Assembly (NCBI GenBank): GCA_001972305.1
Contig: BDDD01001601.1
Span: 291,214 to 355,213, forward strand
DNA: 64,000 nucleotides
Reading direction: 5' to 3'
From: Cephalotus follicularis
Taxonomy: Eukaryota > Streptophyta > Magnoliopsida > Oxalidales > Cephalotaceae
The translations under genes were made by a program, and so were the position numbers. This document shows positions 47,843 through 59,646 of this stretch, one piece after another; position 1 is the first letter of the stretch; every line of letters begins with the position of its first letter. The notes beneath the pieces were generated by a model that saw only the letters and a program-made list of their open reading frames with translations, had not been told where the DNA came from and ran no database searches.

Positions 47843-49502
47843 GGGGCTGTTTTGCATTGTGAGCATATGTGTGCATCTTGTACTATGATAAACTGTATTT
47901 TCGAATTGGTTATTGATGATTGTGAAACGTTTTACCCCTTTTTGAGGTGCAAACATGATTTCTATAAATCATTACTTTATGTGAAATGTACGTTTTGAGA
48001 TATATATATATTCTCGAAAGATTGTGAAAATGGCTTCCACAACCTTGTGAAAATGTGTTTGGTTTATTAAAAATCATTGTTGTTTGGAAAAGTATGTTTT
48101 TCAAAAGGATTGCTAAATGGCTTTCAAGAGATTGCGAAACTGTTATACGAAATACATATTTTGAGGTATTTGAATGTAGTTCAAATAACCGGGTTTTACG
48201 GAAAGTGTATGATTCCAAGTACTTGATACTTGAGTTTTCGGGAAAAGTATTGTTATATATATTTTGACAAATATATATGTTGCAAGTATTTATATCTATA
48301 AATTACTTGAAATGTTTGAAGGAAAATATATTGTTGCAAGTATTTTATGAAGCATAATTTACTTGGGAAATGGAGTGTTATATATATATATTTTGACAAA
48401 TATATATATGTTGTAAGTACCTTATACTTTAAACGTTTTGGAAACGAACTGCAATGTTTTGAACGAGATGTTTTGATCAAGTATTTATTTTATAAATTAC
48501 ATGAGTGGTTTTGTGTGTGCTGTGATTGCACTGTCATCGTGATTGCGTTGAGTGTTGGTACTTAGCCACCGTGCTAGCATCGTTTACTGTGAATTGATTG
48601 TTGTTACTTAGCCGTCGTGCTAGTAACGTGGATGTTATTGTATTGATTGTCATTGAGTGTTGCCGCTAGCGGGGTAATGTTGGTACTAAGCCGTCGTGCT
48701 AGTATCGTGAGTGTTGCCGTTAGAGGGGAAGTGTTGGTACTTGCCGCCGTGCTTGTATCGTAGTGTGTTCCAAGTGTTTCCCACGCCGTCGTGCCTGTGA
48801 CGGGAACAATTGTTTGCATTGAGTGTATTGATTGTCTGCTATGACATGCCTGATTGAGTATAGTGTTGTCCTGTGGGACGTGGCCGATCGTTACTGTGGA
48901 GTGATGGGTCCTTAGAGACCTGAGACATAGTTGGCTATTTGTGCTGTTGTGATATTGTGAACTGTGTAGTGTGATGCTGTGTTCTGGTGACATCATGGGC
49001 TATGACCTCGTGGTCGTGGTATATATATATATCGAGATATAGGATGTACTGCATCATCGTGCATTCATGTCATGACATGTTTTATCCTTGACCCTGGATC
49101 GTTTTTATGGTTATGCCGAGTGAGGACAAAGGCTAACCCCCTACAACTTCAGTGTGTTTCAGGTTGATGCAGCCGTTGGTTACCGTTGGGCTCCGAGGAG
49201 AAAAGTGAAGTTTTATGTTGTTTACTTTTGAGGAATGTTAATGGATCATGGTAATAAATGAATGGTTGTAATAATGAATATTCTTCACGCTCCGTTTGAG
49301 GGCAGTTAACTATGATGATGTGTACTGTTGTAGCATGTAGAATGGGATGCATGTTGCGTTATGATTCGGCTTATTGTATATGCTTCCGCGAGTTGTTAAT
49401 GGATATGAAAAGTTTTAAATTTATGGTAAATTGCATAGCCTGGATTTTTATGTTAATTGCCACCACTTTATATGTTGTTTGTGAGACGGGGTGTGACAAC
49501 AG

Positions 49503-49514
49503 TGGTATCAGAGC
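49503..49514 (+). promoter_or_regulatory. tRNA-iMet primer binding site of D
   Basis: tggtatcagagc, four bases after the LTR end, as in C. Confidence 0.9.
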
Positions 49515-49714
49515 TTATATTCCTTTTATAAGCTATCGCTGGGATACTATCCTTGGCAACCAAATGATTGATACCACAATAGTGGTAATTGAGCATATTC
49601 CATGTATGCCTAATTTGAATAAGGAACTTATCCAAGCTAATATTTTCCTTGGCAATTAAATAATTGTTTCCTTGAGATGACTACTAATGACATCCTTTTC
49701 CATATAGGAACAAG

Positions 49715-50905
49715 ATGGACGGTCGAAGAAGACGCGGAAGGCGTGGGTTTGTTAACGAGAATGTTCCCGAGGGAATGAATGTTGGAGGAGACCCTATGGA
49801 TGATGTTCCACAAGGAGCTGCAAATGTGAATGTGCCGGGGGCAGCGCCCGGAGTGAGACATCCATTAGACCGCGTTGCTGATTTCTTTCAGCAACAGATG
49901 GCTGCTAATGCAGCGAATATTGAGGAGATACGGCGATTGTACGCCCAAGCTCAGCCTCAGTACATGGCTCCTGCTCAGGGTGCATGTGATGACGGTAATC
50001 AGTTTGGGAGGGACCTTGAAAGGTTCATGAGACAGAGTCCACCCAGTTTCAGAGGAGAGTTGGATGCTACCATTGCTGAGAGGTGGTTGCAGGATCTAGA
50101 AAAGATCTTTGATGTGATGAACTGTACAGATAACCAGAAACTAAAGTTTGCTGTCTACCGTCAGTGGGGTGAGGCCATCCACTGGTGGGAGATGGTCAAG
50201 GCAAAATGGGAGTCAACTGGACTCGGTTGTACTTGGGAGGGGTTCCGAAAGGAGTTCCTAGATGCTTATGTGCCCCGACTTGAGCAAGAACGAAGGGAGA
50301 CGGAGCTCCTGGAGCTACGTCAAGGAGAAATGACTGTGGCGGAGTATACAGCAAGGTTTATGGAGCTAGCCAGGCATTCCCCCTATCTGGTAGCTGACGA
50401 TGGTAAAAAGATACGGAGGTTTTTGAAAGGTCTGCGATCGGATCTTCGGTCAAGGATCAGGGCTATGGAACTGGGGACCTTTGTAGAGGTCGCTCAGAAG
50501 GCAAGGTTGTTAGAGAGCATCTCGAATGAAGACCGTGCTGAAAGGGCTCGTAAGCAGCGGAGCCAACAGGGCCCTACTCAGTTCAGGCCAGCGTCATCAC
50601 AATGGCAAGGCAGTGATTCTCCGCCCAAATCATCTGAGGATCAGCCTCAGCGGACTGCCACCCAATGAACTCCTAGTCAGGGGAGTAATGTAAGGTCTGG
50701 GGTTTGTTTCCACTGTGGTCGTACCGGTCATCAAGTGAAAGATTGTCGGGTAAAGAAAAGGTTGTGTCTGAAGTGTGGAGCATCTGGTCACTTAGTGAGG
50801 GATTGTCCAGAGATTTCTAGGGCAGCACCCACAAGGTCTGCGGGTGATAGTGGCGCTGCGGCTGGGCCTTCGCAGCGAAGGGACACCGGGAAGGGTATCA
50901 TGTGA
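49715..50905 (+). pseudogene. Element D gag (nearly intact, one stop)
   Basis: The start is at MDGRRRRGRRG, matching C. The frame is open for 317 codons to a TGA at 50666, then continues in the same frame to a second TGA at 50903. The capsid domain covers about residues 100-270 (PPSFRGELDATIAERWLQDL, AIHWWEMVKAKW, RRETELLELRQGEM). Two intact CCHC knuckles, CFHCGRTGHQVKDC and CLKCGASGHLVRDC, lie after the first stop, near 50703-50808. The frame ends GKGIM, exactly where C runs on into protease. The protein would assemble particles and bind RNA. Only one premature stop separates it from a full gag, the best-kept coding region here. Confidence 0.87.
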
Positions 50906-51180
50906 GGTAAAAGTCCTTACTTTTGTTTTAAGCATGAGTTTGATTTCTTTTGCTTTTGTAAGTGACTTGTTGTTATCAATCAGAGTTGTTCTGGGTTTAC
51001 GGACCGTCTGAATTGTAAGTAAGCTGTTTAGGAGGACCAACTCCTTGTAAGGGTTGTAAGTGAAAATGAACCATGCGCGGTTATGGGCCGTGAACAGACG
51101 GGGGATCGTGAAAGAGAAAATGCGAGAGCGTTGTTCTCACTTGCCCTGGTGTTGTTTTAATTTCGAGGATGAAATTCCTT
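50906..51180 (+). other. Non-coding tail replacing pol in element D
   Basis: About 240 bp with no readable frame and no match to C's pol. From about 51150 it rejoins the pre-LTR sequence of C (TTTAATTTCGAGGATGAAATT). Its origin is unknown; it may be 3' untranslated sequence of the TR-GAG family. Confidence 0.6.
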
Positions 51181-51194
51181 GAAGAAGGGGTGGA

Positions 51195-53587
51195 TGTAAC
51201 ACCCGAGGTTTTCGTTAAGGTGTAATGTTGCATTTCTAATGTGATTTTACATGTTGAGTTAATGAGAATTGTGTTTTTCCCCTTTGGAGTGTTGAAAGTT
51301 GCAAGAAAAAGTGTGTTGGTGTGTTTTTGTACAGGGGGCAGCCGACTGCCACAGGGAGGCAGCCGACTGGACTCCCCTGGTGAAGGCTTTGTGGTGATAG
51401 TGCTTTGTGGTTTGAGTGGTTTAAATGTGGATCAGAATGTGTGATTTCTGTTGTTTTTGGGCACTGCCCGCAGGGGCAGTCGACTGTCCAGGGAGGACAG
51501 CCGACTGTCCGAGGCCAGCAGTTGACTGTTCGTGAGGAACAGTCGACTACCTATGGAAACTAGCCGACTGTGCATTGGAGCCAGTCGACTATTCGTGCCT
51601 GGGATTGCAGGTTGCTTCCTGTTGATTGAGTAGCCGACTGCCAGAGGAAGGCAGCCGATTATTTTGGGTGACAGCCGACTGTCCATGTCTCACTCTACCG
51701 GGCTTGCTGAGGTGGCATGCTGGGACAAGTGGCGACAAAGGAATGTGTATATGGACCAGCCGATTGCCTGGAGAGGGCAACCGACTGCTAAGTGAGGGAC
51801 CAGTCGACTGCCAAGGAGGGCAGCCGACTGTTGGTCAAGGACAGCCGACTGCCAAGGAGGCCAGCCGACTGTTGGTTAAGGGCAGCCGACTGCCAAGTGG
51901 GAGACAGCCGACTGGTTGGGGCTGTTTTGCATTGTGAGCATATGTGTGGATCTTGTACTATGATAAACTGTATTTTCGAATTGGTTATTGATGATTGTGA
52001 AACGTTTTACCCCTTTTGGAGGTGCAAACATGATTTCTATAAATCATTACTTTATGTGAAATGTACGTTTTGAGATATATATATATATTCTCGAAAGATT
52101 GTGAAAATGGCTTCCACAACCTTGTGAAAATGTGTTTGGTTAATTGAATGGTTTATTAAAAATCATTGTTGTTTGGAAAAGTATGTTTTCCAAAAGGATT
52201 GCTAAATGGCTTTCAAGAGATTGCAAAACTGTTATACGAAATATGTATTTTGGGGTATTTGAATGTAGTTCAAATAACCGGGTTTTACGGAAAGTGTATG
52301 ATTCCAAGTACTTGATACTTGAGTTTTCGGGAAAAGTATTGTTATATATATTTTGACAAATATATATGTTGCAAGTATTTATATCTATAAATTACTTGAA
52401 ATGTTTGAAGGAAAATGTATTGTTGCAAGTATTTTATGAAGCATAATTTACTTGGGAAATGGAGTGTTCTATATATATATATATATTTTGACAAATATAT
52501 ATATGTTGTAAGTACCTTATGCTTTAAACGTTTTGGAAACGAACTGCAATGTTTTGATCAAGTATTTATTTTATAAATTACTTGAGTGGTATTGTGTGTG
52601 CTGTGATTGCACTGTCATCGTGATTGTGTTGAGTGTTGGTACTTAGCCACCGTGCTAGTATCATTTACTGTGAATTGATTGTTGTTACTTAGCCGTCGTG
52701 CTAGTAACGTGGATGTTATTGTATTGATTGTGATTGAGTGTTGCCGCTAGGGGGGTAATGTTGGTACTTAGCCGCCGTGCCAGTATCGTGAGAGTTGCCG
52801 TTAGCAGGGAAGTGTTGGTACTTGCTGTCGTGCTTGTATCGTAGTGTGTTCTGAGTGTTGTCCACGCCGTCGTGCCTGTGACGGGAACAATTGTTTGCAT
52901 TGAGTGTATTGATTGTCTGCTATGACATGCCTGATTGAGTATAGTGTTGTCCTGTGGGATGTGGCTGATCGTTACTGTGGAGTGATGGGTCCTTAGAGAC
53001 CTGAGACATAGTTGGCTATTTGTGCTGTTGTGATATTGTGAACTGTGTAGTGTGATGCTGTGTTCTGGTGACATCGTGGGCTGTGACCTCGTGGTCGTGG
53101 TATATATATGTATGTATGTATCGAGATATAGTATGTACTGCATCATCGTGCATTCATGTCATGACATGTTTTATCCTTGACCCTGGATCGTTTTTATGGT
53201 TTTGCCGAGTGAGGACAAAGGCTAACCCCCTACAACTTCAGCGTGTTTCAGGTTGATGCAGCCGTTGGTTACCGTTGGGCTCCGAGGAGCAAAGTGAAGT
53301 TTTATGTTGTTTACTTTTGAGTAATGTTAATGGATCATTGTAATAAATGAATGGTTTTAATAATGAATATTGTTCACGCTCCGTTTGAGGGCAGTTAACT
53401 GTGATGATGTTTACTGTTGTAGCATGTTGTATGGGATGCATGTTGCGTTATGATTCGGCTTATTTTATATGCTTCCGCGAGTTGTTAATGGATATGGAAA
53501 ATTTTAAATTTATGGTAAATTGCATACGCCGGATTTTTATGTTAATTGCCACCACTTTATATGTTGTTTGTGAGACGGGGTGCGACA
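51195..53587 (+). repeat. Element D 3' LTR with promoter deletion
   Basis: It starts TGTAACACCCGAGG after gaagaaggggtgga (polypurine tract). At 51387/51388 (gtgaaggc|tttgtggtg) about 0.5 kb present in the 5' LTR is missing. The loss includes the TATA box, leader and donor-like site (44713-45139) and the sequence up to about 47317. The rest, including the cluster at 51473-51915, is colinear. It ends GGGGTGCGACA. Confidence 0.87.
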
Positions 53588-54753
53588 GTAATAATGGTCT
53601 AGCGTGAGGTGTACGTTCGATTTCGACTGTCCTTAGCATGCCCATTGGCCTAGATGGGATGCTTGCCTGGATCTGCGGCATACTATTGTCTATGATGGTA
53701 TGCCGAGTGTGAGTGCAGCCGAGCTCTGTTACTCACTTGACAGACCATATTACCAGTTTGATGCCATTACATACCGATTTCTTGGCGAGACTAGGGTTCG
53801 TGTTAGATATAGTGACCCGACAAGCCATTAGATGGGTTGTCATATTATATCTTACCATGTATGGAACAATCTTATTCTTATATATATATGATGCGTGCTA
53901 AATTTGTTATGGCTATATCACTTGTATTTTATCACATAATTGAAGTAGTTTAATTATTACCTACTTATACTAGTGATATCCTGACATAAGGTTGGATGCC
54001 TGGCATGGAGGTTGTGAGACTGGTTACCTTACTCCTTATGTCAAACTTGTTACAAGTCATAGGTTCACTTTGTGGGCATTAGTGAACCGGATAGACTTGC
54101 GCGTATGTTGCCTGCTCATGGAATCGGGGGATGGATTCTCTCACTACCATCTGTGTTGGACACTAGGGCAAATACGGTGGAAGTGTGGAAAAAGTTTGAG
54201 TTTTTGCTGGGCAATTGAGAGCTCGAATTCCTCTGTAGATTGTGAGTGATTCTTCATCTGGTATACACCAAGCAAAGGCTTATCTAGGGTGGATTGATTG
54301 TTGACTTCATTGGTCAAAATCAATACACCTTTTCTGAGCTAAGTGAGAGAGAGTGTGAGTTCATACCTTTTGTGATTGCTGGTTGGATTACTTGCTGTTC
54401 CTGAGGCTTGGAGAACATCAAAGGGAATCTACACAAGCTCGTAGCGGCAAAGAAAGAAGGAGCCTTCACCCACTGGTATAATCTTTGGCCCCTCTTCTTC
54501 TTGCCATGCTTGTGTGTCACCATTGTTTCCAATGGTGACACCAATTCAATTTAGTAGATACTGTGGTGATCCATGTGATCTGTGGACGTGTCATTAAGGA
54601 CTAGTTTTGTTATATATGGTGTTATTCCGCTGCCATGATTGTTTGTTTAAGTTTTATTCGACACCCTTTCACCCTTTGTCCATTTTGACATTGGTTTCGG
54701 TTTAGTCCGATTCCATCAGTTCGTGCATTGATATGTCAGCCCCTCGTGCGAGG

Positions 54754-57200
54754 TGTAACACCCCGTACCCGCAGGGCGGACACGTGGCATTACTCTCAAT
54801 CCAATACACAATACAATGGTCGGGACTAGCAATTTAAAAATGTGGAAAACTTAAAACTTTACAATATATAACACTTGCGGAAGATACAATACAAATCCAT
54901 CCATACAGTACAATGCAAATCTTTTACAATACAGTCTTTTACAATACATTATCAATTCTTCATTACAGTATTACGATACAGTACATTCCAAACTTCACTA
55001 CAATCTCAGAACCAATCCTGCGGTACCCAAGCAGTCATGCGATCAATCGAGTCTTCAGTCCTTCAGTCCGCTGCTACCTGCTGCCCTACCTATGCCGCAC
55101 ACAAAGGTACAACACAGCCCCACCCCAAAGGATGGGGTTAGCCACACTGGCTAAGCAGAAACCCCATGCAGCATGAATGCATGTACAATGTGCAATATCG
55201 GTGACAATCAATACAATATCAATGTGCGGTGTACAATATCAATGCATGACATGGCAAATGTACATGTACAATTGTCGATCAGACTACCGGTATGACAGTG
55301 GCCCATAACAGAGCATACGGATATGATCTATAACAGACAATCAATCAATGGCAGACACTCAATGGCTGTGTATAAAACACTCAATCAATCAATCAATATC
55401 CTATGGAGCGTACGACCGATGTCAATTCAGTGTCAATCAGTTATCAGTTATCAGTGATCAATCCCACGGAAGGTAGTCCTTCAAAAAGGGTGGGAGATCT
55501 ACCTACGGTTCTCAGACTGATCCGGTCTGGAACCCATAGATCTTCCAGCCTATGGCTGGGCCAATACAATCTCGATGAGCTACAACTGAGGGAGCTATTG
55601 ATGCCGTTAGGGAGCTACGGCACTCAGCGAGCGTCAATCGTCAATCAATTATGCTCGTCAGCACATGCTCGTCAGCAAGACAATACAATACAAGAAACGA
55701 TCGACGGAATAGGTGGACAAAGTCGACCTAACATGCCGATGTAAACCACAAGGTCGCTCTATAGGATCCATACAATATAATCAATCAATCAATTGAGTCA
55801 ATACAATATTAAGTAAAGCCAATAAGTAGTGGTGTCCAATGGAGAATTGGGAACGTGCGTCCATCGTACAGACTTAGACTCACAACGACACTCATGGCAC
55901 AAGCAATCGATCAATGTATCAATACAACGTTGAAGCAAAGCCGATAAGTGGTGGTGCCTAATGGAGGGATGGGAACGTGCGTCCATTTTACCGACTTAGA
56001 CTCATAGCAACACTCATGACTCAAGCAATCAATTGGTCGGTCGGTGCAATCATTAAAACTTTTTCAAACACTTGAACACCTCAAGTGAGGGTCCGGTCAA
56101 GTGGCGATGTGAAAAGAAGTGGAAAACTAGCTTTAAAACAGTTAAAAACTCCTTTCAGTACATTAGGCGTCGATGTCTTTGGTGAAAGACATCGACTCCT
56201 CTTTAAAACGGTGGAAAGACGTCGATGTCTTTAAAAGACATCGATGTCTTTCCCTATTTATGTAGAGAACTGGCCCAAAGACGTCGACGTCCTTGGAGAA
56301 AGGCGTCAACGCTTTTGAATAAAAACAGCTTGAGAATGCGCATCGATGTTCGGCATCGATGTCTTTCCAGGGGAGAGACATCTCGAGGTAAAGACGTCGA
56401 CGTCTTTGAAAGACGTCGATGTCTTTGCTGCAGAATCAAGGATAAAGCACTCAGATGAAAAAGACATCAACGTCTTTGGGCTAAGGGTCGATGTCTTTCC
56501 CGGGCAGAGCCGATTTTTAGGCAGAAAATGGGGCCAATCTCAAGTCAAAATCCAATTTAAAGCCATTCTTTGAAAAACAAGGTTTAAAATCAATCATTTG
56601 AGGTTAGTAAGACTAGTTACAACCTTTCAAATTCAATTTGAATCCTTTAATTAACAATTAGGTCAAGGATTAGCTATAAACCCTAAAAACCTCAATTCAC
56701 TCAATTCAATCACTCAATCACTCAATTAATCATGCAATTCAGTCAATCAATCAATAAAGCAATAGGCAATTCGATAAAGAAGTCCTACCTATCACTGAAG
56801 CTTCAAAAGTTGAGCTTCCAATCACTCAATCGGTTTCTATGTCATTCAATCACCAATCCACTCCTTGCAATCGCTGTTCTTGTCGATGGAGATGCAATCC
56901 GGGGCTGCAGTGGTGGAAGATGGAGGCTGCCAGCAAGAGGGAGAGAGGGAGGGAGAGAGAGAGAGAGAGAGAATGAGAATGGGAAATATGAGAGTAAGGA
57001 GAGAAAGAATTGGCTTATATAGTCAATTCGATCAACTCTCCGAAACTCGGCCCAAAATCCCGACTATACATGCATGCGATCAATACAATATCAATAGGTA
57101 TAAGAATACCTCAATTCAATGCAGTTCAGTACGGTCCAAAACTGTACAATACGGTACGATGTATGCATGAACAATACAAAAGGGAATTCGGGTCGTCACA
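54754..57200 (-). repeat. Element F 3' LTR
   Basis: On the minus strand it runs TGTGACGACCCGAATTCCC...GGGGTGTTACA. It contains a TATA box (57022-57014), donor-like GATAG|GTAGGA (56788, intact), the GACGTCGATGTC cluster (56505-56165) and a GA microsatellite (about 56940-56973, plus strand). Confidence 0.88.
56165..56505 (-). repeat. GACGTCGATGTC-motif cluster in F 3' LTR
   Basis: About 15 copies of aaaGACgTCGAtGTCttt, often self-complementary, over 340 bp. The 5' LTR has a shorter cluster at 63073-62774. Confidence 0.75.
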
Positions 57201-57218
57201 TTCTCCCCTTCTTAAAGG
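57201..57218 (-). promoter_or_regulatory. Polypurine tract of F
   Basis: Minus strand cctttaagaaggggagaa immediately before the 3' LTR, nearly identical to B's tract. Confidence 0.87.
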
Positions 57219-57249
57219 AATCTGGTCCCCAGATTCCTCGGTCAAACGA

Positions 57250-58853
57250 TCAATAAAATAGGAAAGGATATGTCTCTCTCATATCGTCCTCGCGCTCCCA
57301 GGTGCGCTCCATAGAACCATGATACTTCCATAGAACACTGACCAAAGGGATGGTCTTGTTCCTCAATACTCAGATATGTCGGTCAACAATCTGTATAGGA
57401 GTCTCTGTAAATGATAAGTCAGGTTCCAACTGAATCTGACCATACTCAATGATGTGTGAAGGATCTCGAACATATCTCCTCAACTGAGAAACATGGAACA
57501 CATCGTGCACTCCCGACAATGCTGGAGGCAAGACAAGCCTGTAAGCAAGTCGGTCACTCCGATCCAATACCTCGAAAGGTCCAATAAAATGAGGAGAAAG
57601 CTTTCCTTTCTTCCCGAATCTCATGACTCCTTTAGTGAGCGACACTTTGAGGAAAACATGGCCACCAACACTAAACTCCAAGCCTCTGCGATGAACATCA
57701 GCATAGCTTTTCTGTCTACTCTGTGCAACAATCAGTCAATCTCTTATCAATTTCACTTTCTCTGCGGTAATCTGTACAATCTCTGGCCCTAAAATACTCT
57801 TTTCACCGACCTGATCCCAACAAACTGGTGATCGGCACTTCCTACCATATAGGGCTTCATTGGGAGCCATCTGTATGCTCTCGTGATAACTATTGTTATA
57901 CGAGAACACAATCAAATGCAAGTAGTTATCCCAACTACCCCCAATGTCGAGAACGCATGCTCGAAGCATGTCCTCCAATGTCTGAATGGTCCTTTCGGAC
58001 AAACCATCTGTTTGGGGATGAAAAGTAGTGCTGAAACTCAATTCTGTACCCATAGCTACTTGTAACTTCCTCCAAAACCCGGAAGTGAAGCGAGAGTCTC
58101 GGTCTGAAACAATGCTAACAGGAGCTCCATGTGCTTTAACAATCTCTTTCATGAACAATCTAGACAACTTCTCTCTAGAATAAGTCATCCGAATCGGTAG
58201 AAAGTGGGCCGACTTCGTGAGTCGATCGACCACAACCCACATACCATCATGTCTATCACGAGTCAGAGGCAACCCAGACACGAAATCCATGGTAATATCT
58301 CCCATTTCCACTCAGGAATGAGCAAAGGCTGAAGCAAGCCCTTCGGTCTCTAGTGCTCTGCCTTAACTTGCTGACAAGTGAGGCATCTCGATACAAACTC
58401 GGCAATTTCTCTCTTCATGCCAATACACCAATATCTAAGTTTTAGGTCACGATACATCTTCGTACTCCCTGGATGGACAGAGAGACGAGATTTATGAGCT
58501 TGAGAAAGAAGCTCTTCCTTCAACTCGCTATCGGCTGGAATGCAAATTCTGTTTCTGTATCTCAATAACCCATCTGTAGAGAGAGAGAAATCGGGTTTCA
58601 ATCCTTCATCAATAGCAGTAGCCACTTTCTGTAATTCAATATCCACTATCTGTGCATCTCTAATCCGGTCAAGCAATGCAGGTTGCACCTGAATATGGGA
58701 AAGAGTCATACAAGATACCTTGCGACTCAATGCACCTGTAACGACATTTGCTTTTCCAGGATGGTATTCAATGTCACAATCATAATCATTAGGAAGCTCG
58801 AACCACCTTCTATGTCTCATGTTCAATTCCTTCTGTGAAAAGAGATATCTCAA
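57250..58853 (-). pseudogene. Element F integrase and chromodomain
   Basis: The frame from 58853 holds the end of RNase H and the integrase zinc finger (SVHPGSTKMYRDL...[11 protein letters not shown]). The next frame, 58311-57736, has the catalytic core: Asp in VVVDRLTKSAHFLP, Asp in SIVSDRDSRFTS, Glu in the [12 protein letters not shown] helix. Frame 57681-57370 gives GPFEVLDRSDRLAYRL and VFHVSQLRRYV. A TGA precedes the chromodomain-like VLRNKTIPLVSVLW segment, which ends YPFLFY and a stop at 57252-57250. Only a few stops and frameshifts separate these parts. Confidence 0.88.
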
Positions 58854-59646
58854 ACTCTTATGATCAGTGAAAACTGTGAACTTGGTCCCATAAATGTAGT
58901 GGCGCCATTTTCCAAGAGCAAAGTAATGCCTGCCAATTCCAAGTCATGCACTGGGTAGTTTTCCTCACGTGGTTTGATCTTCCTCGATGCATATGCAATT
59001 ACTTTGCCGTATTGCATAAGAACACAACCAAGCCCCTTTCCAGAAGCATCGGTGTATACAACAAAGTCTTCGTTCCCGTCTGGTAAGGCTAGGACAGGAG
59101 CGGAAATCAATCTGTCTTTCAACTCTTGAAAACTTCTTTCACAATAACTATCCCATACAAAGGCAGCATTCTTCTGTGTCAATCTGGTCAACGGTGTTGC
59201 AATACGGGAAAATCCCTCAACAAACCGACGATAATACGTAACTGTATCTTTAACTCTTTCAATTCTATCGGTGCCATTCGGTACGGTGCTCGAGAAATCG
59301 GTGCAGTTCCTGGTATCAAATCAATCACAAATTTTATCTCTCTGTCTGGCGGCAACAACGTCAAATCATGAGGAAAAACATCTCCGAACTCACAAACCAC
59401 TGGAATATCCTCCAGTTCCGGCTGCCATCCGTCAATATCAAGCACATGTGCCATAAACCCCTGGCATCCCTATCATAACAATCTGTCCGCATGCAAAGCC
59501 GAAATCATCGGAACAAACAATGGCTCTAAGGTGCAAAGAAACGGAAAAGGTGGTCGTCCCGGAGGACTGAAAACCACTACTTTCCGATTACAATCCACCT
59601 GAGCAAAGCTAGCAGACAACCAATCCATGCCAAGAATCACATCTAC
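58850..59646 (-). pseudogene. Element F RT (core deleted) and RNase H
   Basis: After a TGA at 59646-59644 the linker [16 protein letters not shown] follows, then the N-terminal RT region (59454-59240: [43 protein letters not shown]). At about 59240-59230 the sequence jumps directly to [15 protein letters not shown], the RT connection region. About 0.6-0.7 kb present in B and C is gone, including FSKLDL and the catalytic F-I-D-D. RNase H ([21 protein letters not shown]) follows and frameshifts near 58945. No RT activity is possible. Confidence 0.88.

Larger units (their letters stand above)
44519..49498 (+). repeat. Element D 5' LTR, split by fragment G
   Basis: It runs TGTAACGCCCGAGG...GGGGTGTGACA. 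Without G it is about 2.9 kb. The order is CCGACTG cluster (44661-44765), TATA box, GA-rich leader, donor-like GTAAG|GTAGCG at 45125, insertion G, second cluster (47399-47842), AT-rich part, then tandem CGTCGTGCTAGTA-type blocks (48555-48800). Confidence 0.86.
45125..49707 (+). other. Predicted LTR-to-gag intron in element D
   Basis: Donor GTAAG|GTAGCG at 45125, branch-like CTACTAATGAC at 49681, and acceptor CCATATAG ending at 49707, seven bases before the gag ATG. Fragment G (2.1 kb) lies inside it, 15 bp after the donor. Confidence 0.45.
44519..53587 (+). mobile_element. Element D: gag-only chromovirus derivative (TR-GAG type)
   Basis: Two LTRs related to those of C, a tRNA-Met PBS, a gag gene with both zinc knuckles, then a short non-coding tail and polypurine tract, with no pol at all. 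A perfect TSD, GTAAT, is at 44514-44518 and 53588-53592. The structure fits the TR-GAG class of non-autonomous elements (LTR pair plus gag only), mobilised by a partner's pol. Fragment G sits in its 5' LTR. Confidence 0.87.

Noticed and set aside
53900..54720. Possible host gene or extra small insertion between D and F
   Set aside because: Only short frames (85 codons or fewer) without motifs, and no terminal repeats or TSD that I can see. I left it as part of E.
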